In this document: positions 17,871 through 26,181 of the stretch, piece after piece
How the letters are laid out: every line of letters starts with the position of its first letter
How positions within the stretch are numbered: the first letter of the stretch is position 1
NCBI GenBank assembly: GCA_016179865.1
Contig: JACPCJ010000066.1
Location: 1 to 36,556 of the forward strand
Direction: 5' to 3'
From: Actinomycetota bacterium
GTDB taxonomy: Bacteria; Actinomycetota; Acidimicrobiia; IMCC26256; JACPCJ01
DNA: 36,556 bases
Notes under the pieces: model-generated
Told to the model about the DNA's origin: nothing
The model's database searches: none
The model's input: only the letters and a program-made list of their open reading frames with translations
Program-made: the position numbers and the translations under genes

Positions 17871-17923
17871 CCGAATTTGGTTTCGTTTCTCACACCATCG
17901 CGTGGAAATGAAACCAAGTTCGG
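17871..17923. terminator. Bidirectional hairpin between convergent genes, containing the dispersed repeat
   Basis: CCGAATTTGGTTTC (17871-17884) pairs with GAAACCAAGTTCGG (17910-17923) with one wobble. The left arm and loop repeat the element at 9358-9385. Its location between two converging stops suggests a two-way terminator. Confidence 0.65.
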
Positions 17924-17925
17924 GG

Positions 17926-18738
17926 TCAACCGCCGAGGCTGAGGGGGAACTTCACCGAGGCGCCGCCGTCGGCCACGACCGTCTGGCCCGTGACGTACGA
18001 CGCCAGGTCGGAGCACAGGAACAGCGCCACCTTGGCGATGTCGTCGGGCTCGGCCATGCGACCCAGGGGGATCGACTTCGACGACTCGGCCTCCCGCTCG
18101 AGCGACAGCCGTTCGAGGACGCGTGGCGTGCGGACGGCGCCGGGTGCGACGGCGTTGACCCGGATGCCGTGCGGCGCCAGCTCGACCGCCAGCGTTTTCG
18201 TGAGCGACACGAGACCCGCCTTCGCCGCCCCGTAGGCGGCGTGGAAGGGAGCGGCGAACAGCCCGCTCACCGACGCGATGGACGTGATCGCCCCGCCCGT
18301 TGTCCCGCTCTGAGAGGCCGCTCGGGCCTTGGTCCCCTGCTCCACCATGACCCGGCCCGCGGCCTGGGACAGGAAGAACAGGTGGCGCAGCACGAGGTCG
18401 AAGCTCTGGTCCCAGTCTTCGTCGGTGAGCTCCAGCACCGGGTTCCAGCGGGCCACGCCCACGATGTCGACGGCGACGTCGAGGCCGCCGAAGGCGGCGA
18501 CGGTGGCGGCCACGGCGGCGTCGACGTCGGCACGCACGAGCAGGTCGCCCTCGACGGCCACGGCCTCGGCCCCCAGGCCGGTCAGCTCGGCGACGACCGC
18601 ATCCCGGCGTTCGGCGTCGACGTCCATGCAGGCCACCTTGGCCCCGGCGCCGGCGAGGAGGAGCGCCGTCGCCCGCCCGATCCCCTGGCCCGCCCCCGCC
18701 ACCAGCGCGCCCTTCCCCGTCAGGCCCAGCTCGGTCAC
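17926..18738 (-). CDS. SDR-family oxidoreductase (second gene of pair)
   Basis: The protein is 270 aa. The GTG start at 18738 overlaps the stop of the upstream SDR gene by 4 bases (GTGA); the open frame continues far upstream but only as nonsense opposite that gene. The Rossmann motif is VAGAGQGIGRATALLLAGAG. The usual NNAG is replaced by DIVGVA. Catalytic Ser and YxxxK lie in SIASVSGLFAAPFHAAYGAA and K. The C-terminus has IRVNAVAPGAVRTP and VTGQTVVADGG, typical of classical NAD(P)-dependent SDRs. It probably oxidises or reduces a hydroxyl or ketone in a lipid-like substrate; the substrate is unknown. Confidence 0.9.
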   Translation of the reverse strand: MTELGLTGKGALVAGAGQGIGRATALLLAGAGAKVACMDVDAERRDAVVAELTGLGAEAVAVEGDLLVRADVDAAVAATVAAFGGLDVAVDIVGVARWNPVLELTDEDWDQSFDLVLRHLFFLSQAAGRVMVEQGTKARAASQSGTTGGAITSIASVSGLFAAPFHAAYGAAKAGLVSLTKTLAVELAPHGIRVNAVAPGAVRTPRVLERLSLEREAESSKSIPLGRMAEPDDIAKVALFLCSDLASYVTGQTVVADGGASVKFPLSLGG

Positions 18739-19532
18739 GCGAGCACCTCCTCGATGTGCGATCGGGGTACGAGCTCGGTCAGCTCTACCCGGTACTCGCC
18801 AACCAGCTCTCCCTCGACCCGCACCACCCGCCCGGTGAGCGACGGCGGGGCCTCGGCGGCCAGCCACAGCACCACGGCCGCAACGTGCTCGGGGGCCAGG
18901 CGCTCCGCCGCCCCTTCCACGTTGGCCAGGTACGCCTCCGACATGGGTGTGTAGGCGAGGGGGGCGACGGCGTTGACGGCGATCCCGTGGGGCGCCCCTT
19001 CCAGCGCCGCCGCCCGCGTGAAGCCGAACACGCCGCCCTTGGCGGTGGCGTAGGCCGCGCTTCCCGGGGCCTTGGGGTCGAAGGCGTGTCCCGAGACGGT
19101 GTTGATGATCCGACCCCCACCCTGCGCTCGCATCACGGGAAAGGCGGCGGCGGTGGTGCCGATCGTGGCCAGGAGGTGCACACCGAGGTGGTCGTCGATG
19201 GCGTCGTCGTCGAGGTCTTCGATGTTGCCGCGCACGCTGATCCCGGCGTTGTTCACAACTACGTCGACGCGGCCCCGCTCCTCGACGGCGTGGGCCACGA
19301 GCGCCCGCCCGTCGGCGACGGAACCGAGCGACCGTTCGAAGGCCGCGGCCGTGCCCCCCGCCCGCTCGATCTCGGCGGCCACCTCGGCGGCGCCGGCGAC
19401 GTCGCACGCGAGCACCGCGGCTCCGGCGTCGGCCAGCGCCAGGGCGTGGGCGCGCCCGAGCCCCCGCCCCGCACCGGTCACCACGGCCACCTGGCCAGCG
19501 AGTCCTTCCCCCACGGGCGGGGAGTTGACCAC
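18735..19532 (-). CDS. SDR-family oxidoreductase (first gene of pair)
   Basis: The protein is 265 aa with a GTG start. It has the classical SDR motifs: VVTGAGRGLGRAHALALADA (cofactor loop), VVNNAGISVRGN (the NNAG motif), catalytic Ser in IINTVSGHAF and YATAK, then IAVNAVAPLAYTPM. The C-terminal ~40 residues are shortened and diverged (LTGRVVRVEGELVGEYRVEL), as in the SDRs near steroid or acyl-CoA pathways. It is translationally coupled to the downstream SDR. The start lies 20 bases from the divergent hydrolase start, so both promoters occupy one very short gap. Confidence 0.9.
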   Translation of the reverse strand: MVNSPPVGEGLAGQVAVVTGAGRGLGRAHALALADAGAAVLACDVAGAAEVAAEIERAGGTAAAFERSLGSVADGRALVAHAVEERGRVDVVVNNAGISVRGNIEDLDDDAIDDHLGVHLLATIGTTAAAFPVMRAQGGGRIINTVSGHAFDPKAPGSAAYATAKGGVFGFTRAAALEGAPHGIAVNAVAPLAYTPMSEAYLANVEGAAERLAPEHVAAVVLWLAAEAPPSLTGRVVRVEGELVGEYRVELTELVPRSHIEEVLA

Positions 19533-19540
19533 ACCGGGAT

Positions 19541-19546
19541 TACCCT
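19541..19546 (+). promoter_or_regulatory. Possible -10 element (TACCCT) for a leaderless hydrolase transcript
   Basis: TACCCT lies 6 bases before the GTG at 19553, in the TANNNT spacing known for actinobacterial leaderless genes. Only 20 bases separate the two divergent starts, leaving no room for ordinary leaders. Confidence 0.4.
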
Positions 19547-19552
19547 GCGCAC

Positions 19553-20299
19553 GTGGTGGGAGCGCGGGTGACCGCTGTCGACGGCGTCACCGTCGCCCTC
19601 GATCGCGCCGACCCGCCGGGTGAGCCCACCGCCGCTGCCGTGGTCGCGCACGGGTTCGCCGGGACGCGACAGCAGAGCGAGGTGACGGCTGTCCGCGATG
19701 CCCTGCTGGAGGACGGCCTCGCCGTCTTCACCTTCGACCTCAGGGGCCACGGCGAGTCGGGGGGCGAGTCGACGCTCGGCGACCTCGAGGAGCACGATGT
19801 GGCCGCTGTCGTCACCGAGGCCGCCCGCCTGGGCCTTCCCGTCGTCGTGGTCGGGGCGTCGATGGGTGCGGTGGCGGCGCTGCGGTACGCGTCCGCCAAT
19901 CCGGGGTCGGTCGCGGGAGTCGTCGCCGTCAGCAGCCCGGCGTTGTGGCGATTGCCGATGACCCCCCGGGGCTGGTTCTCGGCCCTGCTCACCCGCACTC
20001 CTCTCGGCCGGCGTCTCCTCCGCAGCCAGGGCATCCGGGTGGCAAGGAAGTGGACGGGCCCGGAGCCCCCGGTTGCCCTCGTGCAACGAATCGACGCGCC
20101 CGTGGCCTTCATCCACGGCCATCGCGACCGCTGGATCCATCCCGTCGCCTCACTCCAGCTCCACCGCGTTGCTCGGGAGCACCGGCGCTTGGAGCTGGTC
20201 TCGGGGATGGGCCACGCCTTCGATCCGCTGGCCATCCCCGCCGTCCGCGCCGCCGTCGCCTGGATCCTGCGCCAATCCTCAGCGTCTGCGTTGCACTAG
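19553..20299 (+). CDS. Alpha/beta hydrolase
   Basis: The protein is 248 aa. The nucleophile elbow is VVVGASMGAVAALRYA (Ser). The oxyanion strand VVAHGFAGTRQQSE, FTFDLRGHGESGGES, an acid in FIHGHRDRWIHP and the His in GMGHAFDPLA complete an alpha/beta hydrolase triad. It resembles serine aminopeptidase S33/monoglyceride-lipase-type hydrolases that cleave esters or acylglycerols. There is no signal peptide, so it is cytoplasmic. It is divergent from the SDR pair and convergent with the DegV operon. The specific substrate is unknown. Confidence 0.88.
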   Translation: MVGARVTAVDGVTVALDRADPPGEPTAAAVVAHGFAGTRQQSEVTAVRDALLEDGLAVFTFDLRGHGESGGESTLGDLEEHDVAAVVTEAARLGLPVVVVGASMGAVAALRYASANPGSVAGVVAVSSPALWRLPMTPRGWFSALLTRTPLGRRLLRSQGIRVARKWTGPEPPVALVQRIDAPVAFIHGHRDRWIHPVASLQLHRVAREHRRLELVSGMGHAFDPLAIPAVRAAVAWILRQSSASALH

Positions 20300-20341
20300 G
20301 TGCGCACAGGGCGCATGCGCGCCGTAACGCGACGCAGACGC
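20282..20341. terminator. Bidirectional stem-loop between hydrolase and DegV genes
   Basis: GCGTCTGCGT (20282-20291) and ACGCAGACGC (20332-20341) are perfect outer arms. An inner stem TGCGC/GCGCA lies at 20301-20315. It spans the gap between two converging stops. Confidence 0.55.
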
Positions 20342-20345
20342 GGAA

Positions 20346-21176
20346 TCACTCCCACCACCAGGCGAGGCCGGCGAGGGCGGGGCCGGTGTGGGCGATCATC
20401 GCGGCGCTGAATGAGCCGATGAACGCCTCGGCCGGGTCCTCCTTGTAGGTGGCGGCGGCCAGCAGGCGCCTGGCCGTCGCCTCGTCGTCGGCGTGCAGGG
20501 CGGCGACATGCAGGGGCCCCTCGTGCTTCCGGCGCCCGGCGAGGCACGCCTGGACGATGCGGTCGAGCGCCGCCTCCCGGCTGAAGGCCGGGCGGAGGGG
20601 GCGGACCCGCCCGCGGGCGAACTCGAACAGCGGATTGACCCCGAGCACCCGCCCCGCAAAGCCCGCGATGCCGGGGACGCGACCGCTGCGCACCAGATGG
20701 TCGAGGCTGTCGACCGTCGCCACCAGGCGCACCGCGTCGCGGACCCGCTCCGCCGCCGTCACGACGCCATCGAGCGGCTGGCCGTCGTCCGCGGCCTGCG
20801 CCGCCGCCAGCACCACCAGGGCCTCGGCCCCCGCCGCGGTCAAGGAGTCGATCACGACCACGTCGCCGGGGGCGTCGCTCGCCGCCACCACGGCCGCTTC
20901 GTGGGTGGCGCTCATGGCCGAGGCGATCGTGAGCACCAAGACCGAGGACGCCCGCTCCGAGGCGGCGTCGATGGCGGCTCGCCACTCGCCCGGAGCCGGC
21001 GCGGAGGTCGACACTCCCTCGTCCAGGCGCCCGACGACGTCGGCAAGGGGAAGCTCCCCGTCGGCGTGGTCGATCCCCCCGATGACGACCCGGATGGGCA
21101 CGACGCCGATGCCGTACTTGCGGACCAGCTCCTCGGGCAGCGAGGCGGCCGAATCGGTGACGACGGCGACGGTCAC
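20346..21176 (-). CDS. DegV family fatty-acid-binding protein
   Basis: The protein is 276 aa from the GTG at 21176, which overlaps the MFS gene stop (GTGA). The N-terminus VTVAVVTDSAASLPEELVRK, then STSAPAPGEWRAAI and VLVLTIASAMSATHEAAV, VVIDSLTAA and LVRSGRV, is the DegV pattern. DegV/FakB proteins hold a fatty acid in a central pocket, in some species for phosphorylation by FakA to acyl-phosphate. Here it is cotranscribed with a PlsY-like acyltransferase that would use acyl-phosphate, a coherent lipid theme. No FakA kinase gene is visible in the window. Confidence 0.9.
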   Translation of the reverse strand: MTVAVVTDSAASLPEELVRKYGIGVVPIRVVIGGIDHADGELPLADVVGRLDEGVSTSAPAPGEWRAAIDAASERASSVLVLTIASAMSATHEAAVVAASDAPGDVVVIDSLTAAGAEALVVLAAAQAADDGQPLDGVVTAAERVRDAVRLVATVDSLDHLVRSGRVPGIAGFAGRVLGVNPLFEFARGRVRPLRPAFSREAALDRIVQACLAGRRKHEGPLHVAALHADDEATARRLLAAATYKEDPAEAFIGSFSAAMIAHTGPALAGLAWWWE

Positions 21177-22405
21177 GTTGCCTCCATCTCGGCGCGGGCC
21201 AGCCCCGGCCGGGCCAGGGCGGCACCGATCACCACCACGATGCCGGAGAAGAAGAGTACGAGGCGGGCCGGCTCCAGGCGGCCGAAGCCCGGCCACTGGA
21301 CATCAGAGAGGAGGTCGGCGGCGATCCCGGCGCCGACGGCGGCCAGGGCGAGGGCGGCCCGGATCACCACGTGGAAGCCGGTGAACGCGAGAACGAGCGC
21401 CTGGCCGTCGAGACGGCTCTGGAGGAACGACATCCCCGCGGCCAGGGATGCGGCCGCGCCCCCACCGAAGGCGACGGCGCCCAGGAAGGTGAGGGCGAGA
21501 TTGGGTGACAGGCTCATGAGCGAGATCACCGACCCCTGCACGAGGACGGCGAACCGTATCGCGATCATGCCCCTTGCTCCCGTCCACCGCAGGAGCCCGA
21601 TTCCGGCCCCGGCCCCCACGCCGAAGAGCGCCACCAGCAAGCCGAACTGGGTGTTCGACGCTCCGAGAACGTCCCGGATGAAGACGATCCCGAGTGAGAA
21701 GAGGGCGCCGATCCCGAGGGCCGCGGCCGCCGTGGCTGGGAGCACGGCGCGCACCAAGGGGATCCGGAAGGCGTCGCCAAACGAGCCTTCCGAAGTCGCG
21801 GCGTCGGTGACGGCCTGGCTCCGGATCGAGGTGATCCGCCGGATCATCTCGAACGACACCAGGAAGGTGAAGGCGTCGAAGAAGAACGCGGGGCCGATGG
21901 CCGCCACGCCGGTACCCGAGGGAGCGAGCGCCGACACCGCCCCGAAGGCGCCTGCGCCGAGCGGGATGGTCACGTACGACGACGCCAGCACCAGCCCGTT
22001 CGCCAGCTCCAGGCCCTCGGACGAGCCGTCGACGAGGTCGGGGATGGAAGCGTCGCGAGCGGGGAGGAACACCAGGCTCGCCACCTCGAGCACGAACGCC
22101 CACAGGTAGACCCACCACAGGGCGTCGACGAAGGGCACGACGGTGATTACCCCGGCCCGAGCCAAGTCCATCGCCAGCATGAGGCGCCGGCGGTCGAGGC
22201 GCTGCACGAGGCGGGTGGCGACCGGGCCGGCGACCATCGTCGGGGCGAGGCGGAGTACGAGGATCCCGGCGACGGCGGTCGACGACTCGGTGAGGTCGAG
22301 CACGAGGGCCATGAAGGCGACGGTGGCGAGCCAGTCGCCGAAGGCGGAGGCGGTCTGGCCGACGATGAGGCGCCGGAAGTCGGGTCGGGCCACGAGCGCC
22401 TTCAC
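21173..22405 (-). CDS. MFS transporter
   Basis: The protein is 410 aa with about 12 hydrophobic segments. The GTG at 22405 overlaps the stop of the PlsY-like gene, and the family N-terminus (PDFRRLIVGQTASAFGDWLA) begins just after it. The cytoplasmic loop after helix 2 has RLVQRLDRRRLMLAMDLARA, the MFS motif A position. It resembles the MFS_3 (EntS/LplT-like) exporter group. Given its place between a PlsY-like acyltransferase and DegV, a lysophospholipid or fatty-acid cargo is possible, but drug or siderophore export cannot be excluded. Confidence 0.85.
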   Translation of the reverse strand: MKALVARPDFRRLIVGQTASAFGDWLATVAFMALVLDLTESSTAVAGILVLRLAPTMVAGPVATRLVQRLDRRRLMLAMDLARAGVITVVPFVDALWWVYLWAFVLEVASLVFLPARDASIPDLVDGSSEGLELANGLVLASSYVTIPLGAGAFGAVSALAPSGTGVAAIGPAFFFDAFTFLVSFEMIRRITSIRSQAVTDAATSEGSFGDAFRIPLVRAVLPATAAAALGIGALFSLGIVFIRDVLGASNTQFGLLVALFGVGAGAGIGLLRWTGARGMIAIRFAVLVQGSVISLMSLSPNLALTFLGAVAFGGGAAASLAAGMSFLQSRLDGQALVLAFTGFHVVIRAALALAAVGAGIAADLLSDVQWPGFGRLEPARLVLFFSGIVVVIGAALARPGLARAEMEAT

Positions 22406-23016
22406 GGCGCTGGGCTTCCGTCGTTGTCGAACACGAGCCGGTGGGCGTAGGTCTGGAGAGGCCGATCGACCGGGCGGTCGTTTCCGATCACCCGTTTGGC
22501 CAGCAGGGGGAGGAGGACGGCAGCGCCGGCCCATGCGGCGTCGGCGCCACGGAGGCCGGCGAGCGCGGGCACGAGCGCCAGGTCGGCAAGAAAACTGCCG
22601 AGCCCGGTCTGGCGCACGAGGCGGCCGACGGCGACGCCGATGGCGAGGACGATCGTGCCCGGCCAATGCCAGGCGAGGAACGCGCCGAGGGCGGGCGAGA
22701 TCCCGCGGCCCCCCGCCCCCTTGAGGAACGGCGACCAGTTGTGCCCGGCGACGGCGGCTCCCCCGGCCAGGGCGGCCGCGAGGGGGTGATCGCCCCGGCC
22801 GGCCAGCAGCACCCCGAGCGATCCCTTGGCGACGTCGAGGATGCCGGCGAGGGCCAGTGGCACGAACCCGGCAACTTCGTAGAGGGCGGTGCCCGAAACG
22901 GTTCCGGTGCCCACGTCGCGAAGATCGACTCCCCGGGCCCGCCGAGCAAACAGGTTCGAGAACGGGATCGCTCCCGCCAGGAACCCGACCGCGATGACCG
23001 CCACGCCCGAGGCCAT
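22402..23016 (-). CDS. PlsY-like glycerol-3-phosphate acyltransferase, diverged
   Basis: The protein is 204 aa with several hydrophobic segments. Two PlsY signatures are kept: ILDVAKGSLGVLLA (DxxKG) and AGHNWSPFLKGAGGRGISPA (HxWSxFLxxxGGKG-like). The first, normally GSGNPGATN, is altered to VGTGTVSGTALYEVAG, so acyl-phosphate or glycerol-3-phosphate binding may differ. PlsY is a membrane enzyme making lysophosphatidate. It heads a three-gene operon (PlsY-like, MFS, DegV) joined by GTGA overlaps. It could be a paralogue with changed specificity rather than the housekeeping enzyme. Confidence 0.78.
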   Translation of the reverse strand: MASGVAVIAVGFLAGAIPFSNLFARRARGVDLRDVGTGTVSGTALYEVAGFVPLALAGILDVAKGSLGVLLAGRGDHPLAAALAGGAAVAGHNWSPFLKGAGGRGISPALGAFLAWHWPGTIVLAIGVAVGRLVRQTGLGSFLADLALVPALAGLRGADAAWAGAAVLLPLLAKRVIGNDRPVDRPLQTYAHRLVFDNDGSPAP

Positions 23017-23048
23017 GGCCCCCCATCTTGCCTGTCACACCGTGTCGA

Positions 23049-23054
23049 TAGCCT
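23049..23054 (+). promoter_or_regulatory. Possible -10 element (TAGCCT) for leaderless addB-like mRNA
   Basis: TAGCCT lies 7 bases before the ATG at 23062, and no ribosome site is present, as expected for a leaderless transcript. The gap to the divergent PlsY-like gene is only 45 bases. Confidence 0.4.
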
Positions 23055-23061
23055 CCAATCG

Positions 23062-26000
23062 ATGGAAGCGCCCTCGCTCCTGACGATCGCGGCCTATGGC
23101 CCCCCGGCCTTTGACGCGCTGCGCCGCGCACTCGCGGCGGCCAAGGGCGACGATCCTCTGGCCCCCGTCACCGTCGTGCCCCCCAGCGTCTACGCCGGGT
23201 TGTCGCTGCGCCGGGCGCTCGTCCACGAGGCGTCGGTCATCAACACGCGCGTCCTCCCGCTCGTGCGCGTGGCCGACCTGCTGGGCTCGGAACGGCTGGC
23301 GGCGACCGGCCGGCGCCCGCTCACGCCCGCCATTGCTGCCGCCGCCGTGCGCCTCGCCCTCGACGCCGCACCGGGGGTGCTCGACGCCGTCGCCGACGAC
23401 CCCTCCACCGAGGACGTCGTGCTCAGCGCCTTCCGGGAAGTCCGCGAACTCACCGACGAGCAGCTCGATCGTCTAGCCGCCGGGGGGCGGCGTCAGGCCG
23501 ACGTCGTCGGGCTCTGCCGGCGCGCCCGAGACTTCACACGCGACTTCTACGACGAACCCGAGGTCTTCGAGGCAGCGGCGAACGCGGTTCGTGACGGGGC
23601 GCCGGCGGCCCGAGACATCGGAGCCGTCATCCTCCACGTTCCGCACCGGCTCGCCGCCTACGAGTGGCCCCTGGTCGAGGCCCTCGGCGCCGCCGGATCG
23701 CTGTGGGCGGTCGTCGGACACACGGGCGACGACGAGGCCGATCGGGTCCTGGCCCCGCTCGTCACCCGGCTCGAACGGATTCTTGGCCCGCCGCTCAACT
23801 CTCTGGGAGAGGCCCCACTCCCGTCGCAGGTTGTCGTGGCCCCTGATCCCGAAGAGGAACTCCGGGTCGTCGCCCGGCAGATTCTCGCCCACATCGAACA
23901 GGGCGGCGACCCGGGCCGCGTCGGCGTCGTCGGAGTTCGCGGCGGCGCGCATGCCCTGATCGCCGAGAACGTCTTCGCCGAAGCCGGCGTGCCCTTCCAC
24001 GGCCCGGCGCGGGCAACGCTGGCCCAGTCGGTCGCCGGTCGCACCCTGCTCGGCGCCCTCGCCCTTCCTGACGCGAGGTTCGCCCGCAGTGACGTCATGG
24101 CGTGGATGGCGGGCGCCCCCATCCGGGAGGCTCCCGGGCGAGGCGTGGTGCCGGCGGCGACGTGGGACCGGCGCTCGCGCCAGGCCGGCGTCACGTCGGG
24201 TGCATCGCGGTGGGGGCCACGTCTCAAGGCGCTCGCCGACCGCCTGGCCCGTCGGGCCGAAGACGCCGAAGGCGACGGCGACGGCGACGCCGAACGGGCC
24301 GGTCGAGTGCGGGCGGCCGCCGCCGAGGCCGCGGCGATGGCCGCGTTCGTCGAGACCCTGGCCGGCCTGGTTGCGCCACCTCCGGAGCGGTCCTGGGCGT
24401 CCTTTACGACGTGGGCCCAGGGCCTTCTGGATCGGTTCCTCGGCGGCGAGGGGGCCCACGACGACTGGCCCGACCACGAAATCGAGGCGTGGCGCGCCGT
24501 CAACCAAGTGCTGGACGCACTCGCCGTGCTCGACGAGATCGATCCCGGTCCAACCGTCACCCGATTCCGGCGGGCGCTGGAGCGGGCCTTGCGGGTCCCC
24601 GCCCCCCGGCGGCGGCGATTCGGGGAGGGGGTCTTTGTGGGCCCAGTGTCGGATGCGGTGGGCGCCGCCTTCGACGCCGTTTACGTCGTGGGCATGGTGG
24701 AGGGATCGTTCCCCACATCGGGCCGGCCGGGAGCGCTGATCACCGACTCGGATCGTGAACTGCTCGAGGGCGCGCTCCCGGGGGCGGCGCAGCGGCGGCT
24801 CGTGCAACGTCTCGAGTGGCGAGCGGCCCTGGCGTCGGCCCCGGTGAGCGTCTGCTCTGTACCCGCCACCGATCCGCGTGCGGGTCGCGAGCTGCACCCC
24901 TCGCCGTGGTTTCTGGAGGTGGTCACGGCCCTCCACGGCGAGCCGGTTTTCGGCTCGACGTTGCCGGCCCTCGCCGAGGCGCCGTGGCTGTTGCGAGTCG
25001 CGTCGCCGACCGCCGGACTCCTCTCGGCGTCGACGCCGGCGTCTCTCCGCGAGGCCGACCTCGGCGCACTCCTGGCCGGGGAACGCCTCCCCGAAATCGA
25101 GCGCGGGTTCGAGGCCATTCGCGGGCGGCTGGCAGACGCGCCCGGCGCGTGGGACGGCCTGATCGGCGAACCCGTCGCCCACGACGCCGACGCCGTGTGG
25201 TCGCCGACCTCGCTCGAAACCTGGGCTCGTTGCCCCTTCCAGTACTTCCTGGCGCACCTCTTGGCGGTCGAAGCCCTCGACGAGCCGGAAGACATCGAGA
25301 CGTTGAGCGCCCTCGATCGAGGCAGCCTGGTCCACGAGGTCATGGAGCAGTTCGTGGCCGAGGCGGGGGCCATCGACCCGGACCGGGCTTGGAACGAGCG
25401 CGACCACCACCGCCTCGACGAGATCCTCGCCCAACATTTCGAGGAATACGAGCGTCGGGGGCGCACCGGGAGGGCGCTCCTCTGGGATCTCGAGAAGCAA
25501 CGCCTCAGCCGCGACCTTCACTGCCTCCTCGATCACGATGCGGCGTACCGCTCGGAGCACGGCGTCGCTCCCGTGGCGGTGGAACATCAGTTCCCCGACG
25601 CCGATGAGCCGGCGCTCGAAATCCCCGCCGGTGGCCGTTCGGTCCGGCTTCGGGGGAGGATCGACCGGATCGATCGAGCCCCCGACGGCTCCCGGTTGCG
25701 CGTGCTCGACTACAAGACCGGGCGGCCCCTCGCCGCGTCGCCACGCAAGGACCCATTTGCCGCTGACCCCGTCATCGGCGGCACCCGGCTCCAGCTTCCT
25801 GCCTACGCGCTGGCTGCCCGCCGTGCCTTCGGTGAGGTGCCGGTGACCGCCCACTACTGGCACGTCGCCCAGCGCCACGGGTTCAAGCTCGAGGGATACG
25901 ACGTCACCGACGCCGTGCTCGAGCGCTTCCGGGAGGTGTTGGCCAACATCGTCGACGGCGTCGAGAGCGGAGTTTTCCCACCCAACCCCGGGGACGAAGC

Positions 26001-26181
26001 CTGGAATCCCACCACGGGTCGCCCGACCTTCGAGCATTGCCGGTCCTGTGCCTACGACCAGGTCTGCCCCGTCGACCGTGACGAAGCCTTCCACCGCAAG
26101 CGAGGCCATGAGGCCCTCGAGGTCTACGTTCGCCTGGCCGCGCCCGCGCCCGGCGACGACGGCGACGAGGTCGGTGCGTGA
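23062..26181 (+). CDS. AddB-like helicase/PD-(D/E)XK nuclease
   Basis: The protein is 1039 aa. The ATG at 23062 begins MEAPSLLTIAAYGPPAFDAL; the frame is open further upstream but only as shadow of the PlsY-like gene. The N-terminal two thirds is a degenerate UvrD-like fold as in AddB (VVVPPSVYAGLSLRRAL equivalent region, EEELRVVARQI). The C-terminus is a RecB-type nuclease: DRGSLVHEVMEQF, then LRVLDYKTGRP (Asp and Lys of the active site). Cysteines in WARCPFQYF and EHCRSCAYDQVCP make the four-Cys iron-sulfur staple of AddB. With the overlapping AddA-like gene it would process double-strand breaks for recombination. The start of the partner overlaps its stop by 4 bases. Confidence 0.88.
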   Translation: MEAPSLLTIAAYGPPAFDALRRALAAAKGDDPLAPVTVVPPSVYAGLSLRRALVHEASVINTRVLPLVRVADLLGSERLAATGRRPLTPAIAAAAVRLALDAAPGVLDAVADDPSTEDVVLSAFREVRELTDEQLDRLAAGGRRQADVVGLCRRARDFTRDFYDEPEVFEAAANAVRDGAPAARDIGAVILHVPHRLAAYEWPLVEALGAAGSLWAVVGHTGDDEADRVLAPLVTRLERILGPPLNSLGEAPLPSQVVVAPDPEEELRVVARQILAHIEQGGDPGRVGVVGVRGGAHALIAENVFAEAGVPFHGPARATLAQSVAGRTLLGALALPDARFARSDVMAWMAGAPIREAPGRGVVPAATWDRRSRQAGVTSGASRWGPRLKALADRLARRAEDAEGDGDGDAERAGRVRAAAAEAAAMAAFVETLAGLVAPPPERSWASFTTWAQGLLDRFLGGEGAHDDWPDHEIEAWRAVNQVLDALAVLDEIDPGPTVTRFRRALERALRVPAPRRRRFGEGVFVGPVSDAVGAAFDAVYVVGMVEGSFPTSGRPGALITDSDRELLEGALPGAAQRRLVQRLEWRAALASAPVSVCSVPATDPRAGRELHPSPWFLEVVTALHGEPVFGSTLPALAEAPWLLRVASPTAGLLSASTPASLREADLGALLAGERLPEIERGFEAIRGRLADAPGAWDGLIGEPVAHDADAVWSPTSLETWARCPFQYFLAHLLAVEALDEPEDIETLSALDRGSLVHEVMEQFVAEAGAIDPDRAWNERDHHRLDEILAQHFEEYERRGRTGRALLWDLEKQRLSRDLHCLLDHDAAYRSEHGVAPVAVEHQFPDADEPALEIPAGGRSVRLRGRIDRIDRAPDGSRLRVLDYKTGRPLAASPRKDPFAADPVIGGTRLQLPAYALAARRAFGEVPVTAHYWHVAQRHGFKLEGYDVTDAVLERFREVLANIVDGVESGVFPPNPGDEAWNPTTGRPTFEHCRSCAYDQVCPVDRDEAFHRKRGHEALEVYVRLAAPAPGDDGDEVGA

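Noticed and set aside
17926-19407. A 493-codon SDR reading from 19407
   Set aside because: The upstream half is Arg-rich shadow of the first SDR gene; the family N-terminus starts at the GTG at 18738.
20493-22109. 538-codon plus-strand frame opposite DegV and MFS genes
   Set aside because: Arg/Ala/Pro-rich shadow; the minus strand carries recognisable DegV and MFS sequence with coupled starts.
23473-26109. 878-codon minus-strand frame opposite the AddB-like gene
   Set aside because: The plus strand encodes clear AddB-like nuclease and Fe-S motifs; the antisense frame is a high-GC shadow with no motif.
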